A stretch of DNA of 28,660 nt from an uncultured bacterium (GTDB lineage: Bacteria > Cyanobacteriota > Vampirovibrionia > Gastranaerophilales > Gastranaerophilaceae): NCBI GenBank assembly GCA_937894665.1, contig CALAWF010000046.1, positions 1 through 28,660 on the forward strand, written 5' to 3'. A program made the position numbers and the translations under genes. Shown here piece after piece: positions 23,250 to 28,660 of this stretch. The notes under the pieces are model-generated. The model worked only from the letters and a program-made list of their open reading frames with translations, made no database searches and had not been told where the DNA came from. Position 1 is the stretch's first letter; each line of letters opens with the position of its first letter.

Positions 23250-23452
23250 GACTTTTAAAACTTGGGCAAAATATTAAACACTACAGGAAATTGAAAAATT
23301 TATCACAAAATGAGCTGGCTGAAATTATAAATTTTTCAAGAGAACACCTTGCCTGCATTGAAACGGGCAAAGAATATATCAGTTTGAGAAAATTATTTTT
23401 AATTGCTGACACATTAGAAATTTCAGTCAAGCAATTAATTGATTTCGATTAA
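23243..23452 (+). CDS. Small XRE-family helix-turn-helix regulator
   Basis: The 69-residue protein is a stand-alone helix-turn-helix: LLKLGQNIKHYRKLKNLSQN, then ELAEIINFSREHLACIETGK with the recognition helix around SREHLACIE, then LRKLFLIADTLEISVKQLI. ATG 23243 is the first Met before the domain; the open frame continues upstream only as antisense to the prepilin gene. No Shine-Dalgarno precedes it; a weak CAAAAT 6 nt upstream might be a -10 for a leaderless mRNA. Its first codons contain the -35 box of the divergent prepilin gene, so transcription of one should interfere with the other, and binding there could switch both. The regulated target is inferred from position. Confidence 0.8.
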   Translation: MSRLLKLGQNIKHYRKLKNLSQNELAEIINFSREHLACIETGKEYISLRKLFLIADTLEISVKQLIDFD

Positions 23453-23477
23453 CAACACCTTATTATTATGCTATTCT
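23449..23477 (+). promoter_or_regulatory. Promoter of the comF-like gene, predicted leaderless start
   Basis: TTAACA (23449-23454), a 17-nt spacer ending in TGC, and TATTCT (23472-23477). Exactly 6 nt separate the -10 from ATG 23484, which puts the predicted start point on the A of the start codon. Confidence 0.6.
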
Positions 23478-23483
23478 CTTTTT

Positions 23484-24131
23484 ATGAAAGATTTTTTGCT
23501 GGGATTATTGGATTGGATTTATAAAAAGAAATGCTACTTTTGCAGAAGTTCAAAAGAATCTGTCAAAATGTGTTCAAAATGTTTTGATGAACTTGAATTT
23601 TTACCGGTTCAAGTGAATAGAAAATTCAAAGATGTGAATATCTATTGTGCCGGAGTTTATTCTAAAAATTTGCAAAAACTTATCCGTGGACTCAAATACC
23701 ATGGGCAAAGAGATTTAGCATACTATTTTGCAAAATTTATGTACCAATACTGGCAAAGAATCGGACTGGATGGAGAATTCCAAATTGTGCCGGTTCCAAT
23801 TTATCCCAAAAGACAAAAGAAACGCAAATACAACCACATGGATTTAGTTGCTCAAGAACTTTCAAAACTCACAGATTTTCCGGTAAATACAGAAATTATC
23901 AAAAGAATAAAAGATACAAAACCACAATACAAATTAAACAAATCACAAAGAATGGTAAATTTATCCGATGCGTTTTCTGTTGATAAAAACAAACTCATTG
24001 AAGGTAAAAAAATTTTAATAATAGATGACATCTGTACAACTGGTTCAACTTTTGAAGAAATGATAAACGAATTTAACAAAGTTGGCATTTATGATATAGT
24101 ATGTTTTGCAGGCACAACCCCATGGGAATAA
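23484..24131 (+). CDS. comF: ComF-family phosphoribosyltransferase-like protein
   Basis: From ATG 23484 the protein has 215 residues. An N-terminal zinc-binding region holds CYFC (17-20) and CSKC (30-33). The ComF signature follows: LIRGLKYHGQRDLA (67-80), VPVPIYPKRQKKRKYNHMDL, and the PRPP-loop type motif ILIIDDICTTGST (177-189). ComF/GntX proteins are needed for DNA uptake in naturally competent bacteria, where they are thought to act on single-stranded DNA inside the cell; the catalytic activity is not well known. Its closeness to prepilin-like genes fits a competence or type IV pilus setting, though this is suggestive only. The longer reading from 23439 would start upstream of the promoter. 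No Shine-Dalgarno; leaderless by prediction. Confidence 0.9.
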   Translation: MKDFLLGLLDWIYKKKCYFCRSSKESVKMCSKCFDELEFLPVQVNRKFKDVNIYCAGVYSKNLQKLIRGLKYHGQRDLAYYFAKFMYQYWQRIGLDGEFQIVPVPIYPKRQKKRKYNHMDLVAQELSKLTDFPVNTEIIKRIKDTKPQYKLNKSQRMVNLSDAFSVDKNKLIEGKKILIIDDICTTGSTFEEMINEFNKVGIYDIVCFAGTTPWE

Positions 24132-24166
24132 ATTAATACTGCCTAAATAAAAATGAGAGAAGCAAA

Positions 24167-24499
24167 ATGATAATTTCAGAATTCGCAAAATATTTACAAG
24201 AACATAACGATGAACTTTTAACAAGAAAAACCACGCCTCTAAAACTTCTCCACAAGTGGCTAAAAAAAGTTATCAACAAAAATCCAAAAACAAACATTGA
24301 TAAAATTGTTCATCGAGAAATTTTATACGGCGAAAACAAAAATGGGGATTATCTAATCGTAGGGAAATCAGACAGTGGAAGAGTTTTGGTTTCAGCATTG
24401 ATAAAATTTGCCCAAAGTTATGAAAACTACAATCATGCAAAATGGGTTGAACTAACAGAAAAATCTTTCCACAAAGGAGATGAAAATGGAGAGAATTAA
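24167..24499 (+). CDS. Unknown small protein
   Basis: The 110-residue, lysine- and asparagine-rich soluble protein has a helical N-terminal half (EFAKYLQEHNDELL, TPLKLLHKWLKKVI) and then strands around GDYLIVGKSDSGRVLVSALI. No family was recognised. ATG 24167 has GAGAGAAG about 5 nt upstream. It lies 35 nt after comF and overlaps the next gene by 14 nt, so the three are probably co-transcribed. Function unknown. Confidence 0.6.
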   Translation: MIISEFAKYLQEHNDELLTRKTTPLKLLHKWLKKVINKNPKTNIDKIVHREILYGENKNGDYLIVGKSDSGRVLVSALIKFAQSYENYNHAKWVELTEKSFHKGDENGEN

Positions 24500-24824
24500 A
24501 AATTTTAAAATGTACAAATTTTTATCTATTGTTGGATTTTTGGAATGCGTTTTAATTCCAACATACTTAACCCACATTTACCTAATTGAAAATCCAAACC
24601 TTCGACCAGATGGAACAATTTTAATATTAGTGTTGATTAGTTTATTTGGTTTTCCGCTAAATGCAGTTCTTACAGCCGGTTTATTTTTAGAATCAAAATT
24701 AAACAAAAACTTTTCTGATAGAAAACGACATATTCTAACATATATTGGATTTTATATATTTATCGGAATTTCAATTATCGGATTTTTCACATTTCTACTT
24801 TCAATTTTCTTGATTTTGATTTGA
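24486..24824 (+). CDS. Small multi-pass membrane protein, unknown
   Basis: From ATG 24486 the protein has 112 residues and three to four hydrophobic helices: FLSIVGFLECVLIPTYLTHI (about 12-31), ILILVLISLFGFPLNAVLTA (about 45-64), and a long C-terminal pair beginning YIGFYIFIGISIIGFF. ATG 24486 is preferred to ATG 24480, because AAAGGAG (24473-24479) is 6 nt before the former and touches the latter. The gene overlaps the preceding one by 14 nt, implying coupling. No family was recognised. Confidence 0.65.
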   Translation: MERIKNFKMYKFLSIVGFLECVLIPTYLTHIYLIENPNLRPDGTILILVLISLFGFPLNAVLTAGLFLESKLNKNFSDRKRHILTYIGFYIFIGISIIGFFTFLLSIFLILI

Positions 24825-24907
24825 ATGTAACAATTTATAATACAAAAAGCAAATTTTAGCAATTAATTTTATGTTTTACATTGATATAAATATAAAAAGG
24901 AATAATA

Positions 24908-25552
24908 ATGCAAATTTCAAGAATAAACTCATACACCCCACAGATTATTACTAATAACAATGCTCCTAAAATTGTAAGAATAAATAACAATCAAATCAAA
25001 GCCGATACTGTTCAATTTTCGGGAAACATCGACAAAAATGAAGAAAATAAAAAAGCGGAAGGAACATTTGCAAACCAAAAATTCAATGTATCCTGCTCAA
25101 CAGGATTTACCCATAGAACGTTATCTGGAGCTGTCGGAGATATGAATTTCAAAATTCGGCACAATGGGAAATTATTGAAAAATGACACTTTGACAGGAAA
25201 TATTAATAACAAAGACTTAAATTTAAAAATCAAAGAAGGATTTTTCTCGAGAAAAGTTGTCGGAGATATTGGAGGCGAACCGGTAAATTTAAAAGTTTCT
25301 GAAAGCTGGGGAGGCTACAATATCAAAGGAAATTTCAAAAACAAAAATATCAATGTAAAATTAGACTCAAAATTTATAGGCTACAAACTGTCCAGCGACA
25401 ACATGTCTTTAAGAATTAAAAACAAAAATCTTTTTGGCACGGACGTAAAAGTAGAAGGAACATACAACGAAGACCCTGACCTAATACCATTATTACTAGA
25501 TTCCGTTTATACTCTGCAAGATGAAGAAACGGCAATGCTATTGCTATTGTAA
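24908..25552 (+). CDS. Beta-repeat protein with about 22-residue period, unknown function
   Basis: The 214-residue protein has an Asn-rich N-terminal tract ending in DTVQFSG (about 33-39) and then a run of about six degenerate units of 19-23 residues: a Gly turn, a short strand, and an NhKh strand. Examples are TGNINNKDLNLKIKEGFFSR, VGDIGGEPVNLKVSESWGGY and KGNFKNKNINVKLDSKFIGY. This suggests stacked beta hairpins or a small beta-solenoid. No signal peptide or membrane helix is visible. The tail is hydrophobic (AMLLLL). AAAAGGA about 6 nt before ATG 24908 supports the start. It ends 4 nt before the convergent rarA stop. I recall proteins with a similar Asn-rich ...FSG/FTG start from Gastranaerophilales but cannot verify it. 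Confidence 0.7.
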   Translation: MQISRINSYTPQIITNNNAPKIVRINNNQIKADTVQFSGNIDKNEENKKAEGTFANQKFNVSCSTGFTHRTLSGAVGDMNFKIRHNGKLLKNDTLTGNINNKDLNLKIKEGFFSRKVVGDIGGEPVNLKVSESWGGYNIKGNFKNKNINVKLDSKFIGYKLSSDNMSLRIKNKNLFGTDVKVEGTYNEDPDLIPLLLDSVYTLQDEETAMLLLL

Positions 25553-25556
25553 TACT

Positions 25557-26792
25557 TTACTCTCTAGTATATTTTGTTCCAACTAATTCATCAGGCAAAA
25601 ATTGTTGTTCTACATCGGGATTGTCATGGGTATAAACATAACCAACTCCGAAACCGTATTTTTGTGCATCTTTATAATGAGCATCTCTCAAGTGCATTGG
25701 AGGTGCATAATCTTTACCTGCAGAAATATCTGACAAAGCCATATCAATTGCACAAGCAGCCTCATTAGATTTCTTAGCCCTTGCAACATAAATTACCGCC
25801 TGAGCAAGTGGAATTCTCCCCTCAGGAAGCCCAAGAAGCTCAACAGCTTTATAAGCATTCACCGCAACATTTACGGCATTAGGGTCAGCATTTCCTACAT
25901 CTTCCGCCGCACATGTAATAAGTCGTCTTGCAATAAATCTAGGATCTTCACCAGCTACAATCATTTTAGCCAAATAATAAATTGCCGCATCCGGATCACT
26001 TCCCCTCAAACTTTTTTGAAAAGCAGAAGCACAGTCATAATGTTCCTGTCGAGAATATCTTGTATTTCTTTGTTGACAAATTTCTTCAATAGTTTTTACA
26101 GTTAAAATTCTTTTATTATCCCTCAAATCACTTGCAAAATATGCGTTTTCAACAATATTGAGGGCATATCTAGCATCTCCACGAGCCAAATTAATAATAA
26201 AATCTAAAACCCCGCTTTCACATTCCATCAAAGTATAATTAGTTGCCAAATAACTGAATCCACGTTTGATAATCTGTGCCATACTTTCATCATTTATTGG
26301 ATTTAATCTGACAACTTGCACTCTTGAAAGAAGTGCAGGAACGACTTGAAATGATGGATTTTCTGTTGTTGAACCAATTAAAAACAACGTGCCGTTTTCC
26401 AAATGAGGAAGAAGAGCATCTTGTTGAGTTTTAGAATATCTATGAATTTCATCAATAAACAAAATCGTTTTTTGCCCTGCCCGAAGAGATTCTTTTGCCT
26501 TATCCACAGCATCCTTTATATCTTTAACCCCAGAAGTAACAGCGGAAATTTCTATAAAATTCGCATTAGTTTTCGTAGCGATAAGTCTTGCAAGTGTTGT
26601 TTTTCCACACCCTGGAGTTCCCCAGAAAATCAGAGAAAATAATCTATTCGTTTTGAGCAAATTCAAAATAGGGCTATTGGGAGAAATAACATTGCTCTGC
26701 CCTAAAAAGTCTTCAATAGTTTTAGGTCTTAAAATTTCTGCAAGCGGAATTTGTTTATTTTGATTTTCAAGTGCTGTAAATAAATTATTCAT
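25557..26792 (-). CDS. rarA: Replication-associated recombination protein A (RarA/MgsA, AAA+ ATPase)
   Basis: The 411-residue AAA+ ATPase acts at stalled replication forks and gaps, related to clamp-loader subunits and RuvB (eukaryotic WRNIP1 type). It carries Walker A GTPGCGKT (58-65), Walker B ILFIDEIHRYSKTQQDALLP with Asp114/Glu115, sensor 1 GSTTENPSF (140-148), an arginine finger candidate Arg157, and the C-terminal tetramerisation region with YLAKMIVAGEDPRFIARRL and AEDVGNADPNA. Full length for the family. There is no Shine-Dalgarno before ATG 26792; a good extended -10 promoter ends 6 nt upstream, so the mRNA is predicted to be leaderless. It is divergent from the solute-binding protein gene. 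Confidence 0.96.
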   Translation of the reverse strand: MNNLFTALENQNKQIPLAEILRPKTIEDFLGQSNVISPNSPILNLLKTNRLFSLIFWGTPGCGKTTLARLIATKTNANFIEISAVTSGVKDIKDAVDKAKESLRAGQKTILFIDEIHRYSKTQQDALLPHLENGTLFLIGSTTENPSFQVVPALLSRVQVVRLNPINDESMAQIIKRGFSYLATNYTLMECESGVLDFIINLARGDARYALNIVENAYFASDLRDNKRILTVKTIEEICQQRNTRYSRQEHYDCASAFQKSLRGSDPDAAIYYLAKMIVAGEDPRFIARRLITCAAEDVGNADPNAVNVAVNAYKAVELLGLPEGRIPLAQAVIYVARAKKSNEAACAIDMALSDISAGKDYAPPMHLRDAHYKDAQKYGFGVGYVYTHDNPDVEQQFLPDELVGTKYTRE

Positions 26793-26798
26793 AGTATA

Positions 26799-26827
26799 AT
26801 TATAACAGGGGTAAGTATTTTTTACAA
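26799..26827 (-). promoter_or_regulatory. rarA promoter; palindromic -10 shared with the divergent gene
   Basis: On the minus strand TTGTAA (26827-26822), a 17-nt spacer ending in TGT, TATAAT (26804-26799), then 6 nt to ATG 26792. The block TATAATTATA (26795-26804) is a perfect palindrome and also gives TATAAT on the plus strand (26795-26800), which could serve the solute-binding protein gene, 40 nt from its start. Confidence 0.65.
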
Positions 26828-26839
26828 AGGAATATTAAT

Positions 26840-28063
26840 TTGAATAAAAAATTTTGGATTGTAATTGTTACCACACTTATACTTTTAACAAGTATATTCT
26901 TTATTTTTTCAAAAAAACAGGATAACAATGAAGTTGTATTCTGGACTCTCCAGATGAATGATTTTGCACCATACATAAATGGGGTAATTAAAGAATTTGA
27001 AACCGAAAATCCAAATATTAAAATCAAATGGGTAGATGTTCCGTTCTCAGAAGGGGAAAAAAGAACTCTAGCATCAGTTTTGAGTGATAATCCGCCGGAT
27101 TTAGTTAATCTAAACCCTGATTTCTCTTCAACTCTTGCCCACAAAGGAGCGTTGCAAGAAATCCCAGCAGAAAAAACATCACAATTTAATCAAGAAATCT
27201 TAAACTCATTAAAAACAAATGGGAAAATTTATTCAATTCCTTGGTATGCAACAAGTGCAATCACAATTTATAATAAAAAACTTTTGAATAAAGCGGGAAT
27301 CTCAATTCCAAAAACTTATGATGAAATAGAAAAATTTGCACGACAAGTAAGAAAAAACACTGGGGCATATATCTTCTTGCCAAACATAACAGAAAACGAT
27401 ACAATGCTCAAAATATTGAACAAATACGGTTGTGCAAATTCTACGGACATCAATTCAACAAAATCTGTTGAAGTTTTTGACAAATTTCGCACAATGTATG
27501 CCAAAAATCTAATACCTAAAGAAACAGTTACGATGACACTTCAAGAAGCATTAGAAAAATATATGTCTGAAAACATTCTCCTAATTGGTGCCGGAGCAAA
27601 TTTCTTGAATATGATAAAAGAAAATGCTCCATCAACTTATGCAAACACTGACGTTGCACCTCAAATAACAGGAGAACTCAGACAAAATGATTTTTCACTA
27701 ATGAACTTTGTTATTCCAACTCGTGCAAAACACAAAGACGAAGCCCTAAAATTTGCACTATTCTTGACAAACGATAAAAACCAACTAGAACTTGCAAAAC
27801 TAACAAATGTTCTGGCTGTTAATCAAAAAACACTTCAAAATGATTTCTACACAAAATATGATAATAATGATTTAATGTCTAAAGCTAGAGTAATTAGTGC
27901 AAAGCAGTTAAACAAAGTTCAACCGGTTTTAAAAACTCAAAAGGGACAAAAAGATATAAATAATATCGTAAATGCTGCCGTACAAGAAATTTTACTTGGG
28001 GAAAATGATACTCAACAAGTTTTGAATAAAGTTTCTAAAGATTGGAAAGCATTAGAAGAATAA
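26840..28063 (+). CDS. Extracellular solute-binding protein, sugar ABC transporter family 1
   Basis: The 407-residue protein has an N-terminal hydrophobic segment (5-24) with no lipobox cysteine, so it is anchored or exported, and then a family 1 (MalE/UgpB-like) periplasmic binding fold: VVFWTLQMNDF, FETENPNIKIKWVDVPFSEG, PPDLVNLNPDFS, GKIYSIPWYATSAITIYNKK and the NPDLVN-like/GIPWY signatures. It would deliver a sugar or glycerol-phosphate type ligand to an ABC permease; no permease or ATPase is in the window. The start is TTG 26840, with AAAGGA about 9 nt upstream. It lies 26 nt before the dehydrogenase gene on the same strand, suggesting a catabolic unit continuing past the right edge. Confidence 0.9.
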   Translation: MNKKFWIVIVTTLILLTSIFFIFSKKQDNNEVVFWTLQMNDFAPYINGVIKEFETENPNIKIKWVDVPFSEGEKRTLASVLSDNPPDLVNLNPDFSSTLAHKGALQEIPAEKTSQFNQEILNSLKTNGKIYSIPWYATSAITIYNKKLLNKAGISIPKTYDEIEKFARQVRKNTGAYIFLPNITENDTMLKILNKYGCANSTDINSTKSVEVFDKFRTMYAKNLIPKETVTMTLQEALEKYMSENILLIGAGANFLNMIKENAPSTYANTDVAPQITGELRQNDFSLMNFVIPTRAKHKDEALKFALFLTNDKNQLELAKLTNVLAVNQKTLQNDFYTKYDNNDLMSKARVISAKQLNKVQPVLKTQKGQKDINNIVNAAVQEILLGENDTQQVLNKVSKDWKALEE

Positions 28064-28089
28064 TAAATATAAAAAAGAAGGAGAAATAA

Positions 28090-28660
28090 ATGAAAGCAGT
28101 AGTATTCACAAAAGATAACGAATTAAAACTCGTAAACGATTATCAAAAACCAATTCCGAAAAAAGGAGAAGCCCTTGTACGTGTAACTTTAGCCGGAATT
28201 TGCAACACAGATTATGAAATCACAAAAGGTTATATGGGATATGATGGAATCCTTGGACACGAAGCAGTTGGGGTGGTTGAAGAAGTAAATGGCGAAGACA
28301 AATCACTTGTAGGGAAAAGAGTTGTCCCCGAAATCAGCTATGGCTGCAAAGACCAAAATTGCCCTTGGTGTGCCGAAAAATTATACCGCCATTGCCCAGA
28401 TAGACATACCCTAGGTATATTCAGAAAAGATGGTGTTTTTGCAGAATATTTTACAATGCCAACAGAAGTTTTATTTGAAGTGCCTGAAAATGTTCCTGAT
28501 TGCCAAGCAGTTTTTGTTGAACCACTTGCAGCAGCCTTGGAAATTACTGAACAACACCACATCAAACCATTTGAGAAGGTTGTTGTTCTAGGAGATGGCA
28601 AACTTGGTTTAATCACTGCATTAGCTCTTAATGCCCAAAATATTGACGTTACATTAGTTG
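28090..28660 (+). CDS. Zinc-dependent medium-chain alcohol/sugar dehydrogenase (3' end outside window)
   Basis: 190 residues are visible from ATG 28090, which has AAGGAG about 6 nt upstream. The protein is a medium-chain dehydrogenase: catalytic zinc ligands Cys38 (LAGICNTD), His57-Glu58 (LGHEAVG) and Glu144 (VEPLAAALE); structural zinc cysteines 86, 91, 94 and 102; and the start of the Rossmann fold with GDGKLG (168-173). It should oxidise an alcohol or polyol with NAD(P). The exact substrate is not evident; threonine- and sorbitol-dehydrogenase relatives fit. It is probably co-transcribed with the solute-binding protein gene 26 nt upstream. Confidence 0.9.
   Translation, partial: MKAVVFTKDNELKLVNDYQKPIPKKGEALVRVTLAGICNTDYEITKGYMGYDGILGHEAVGVVEEVNGEDKSLVGKRVVPEISYGCKDQNCPWCAEKLYRHCPDRHTLGIFRKDGVFAEYFTMPTEVLFEVPENVPDCQAVFVEPLAAALEITEQHHIKPFEKVVVLGDGKLGLITALALNAQNIDVTLV

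Noticed and set aside
23439..23483. Longer comF start 15 codons upstream
   Set aside because: It begins inside the end of the XRE gene and upstream of the promoter, and the ComF zinc region begins shortly after ATG 23484.
1..28660. tRNA, rRNA, CRISPR arrays, insertion sequences or prophage
   Set aside because: No cloverleaf with a CCA end, regular direct-repeat array, transposase or integrase was seen on reading both strands.

Overview
The window is AT-rich (roughly one third G+C by eye) bacterial chromosome. Housekeeping genes alternate with clusters of type IV/type II prepilin-like genes. The best guess at the source is an uncultured gut-type non-photosynthetic relative of Cyanobacteria (Melainabacteria/Vampirovibrionia, Gastranaerophilales). 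This is inference: it rests on repeated prepilin paralogues with the FTLAEVLITLG start, a GyrA box of the form QNRATRGKSG that I recall from cyanobacterial/plastid gyrase rather than the usual QRRGGKG, and the overall gene set. No tRNA, rRNA, CRISPR array or insertion sequence was seen.

Layout. 1-1083: a prepilin gene running off the left edge, divergent from a small XRE regulator. 1102-2385: an orphan PAS-containing histidine kinase on the minus strand. 2487-8112: a plus-strand run of KdsC-type phosphatase, TPR protein, aspartokinase (with a probable internal start for a regulatory subunit) and MutS2. 8211-10760: gyrA with its own promoter and a perfect rho-independent terminator, followed by a strong promoter with no obvious gene. 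10934-11777: a two-gene membrane operon on the minus strand, one member carrying an LprI/DUF1311-like domain. 11948-14538: a PC4-like ssDNA-binding protein and PriA. 14541-20526 (minus strand): a compact six-gene operon of secreted esterase-like protein, unknown protein, NagZ-like glucosaminidase, unknown anchored protein, GlyA and a WecA/MraY-family transferase, closed by a terminator. 20560-23452: three more prepilin genes with two further small XRE regulators. 23484-24824: ComF-like phosphoribosyltransferase and two small unknowns. 24908-25552: a beta-repeat protein. 25557-26792 (minus): RarA. 26840-28660: a sugar-type solute-binding lipoprotein/anchored protein and the start of a zinc alcohol dehydrogenase.

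The most interesting points are as follows. (1) All three small XRE regulators are divergent from prepilin genes, with overlapping or near-overlapping promoters, which looks like a repeated pilin-regulator module. (2) One prepilin gene has an A7 tract right after its start where a paralogue has A6, putting the start signals out of frame; this could be phase variation, decay or an assembly error. (3) Several genes (mutS2, comF, rarA, and probably the esterase and one XRE gene) have no Shine-Dalgarno but an extended -10 placed 6-8 nt before the ATG, which predicts leaderless mRNAs. (4) The WecA-family gene appears to start at an AUU codon.
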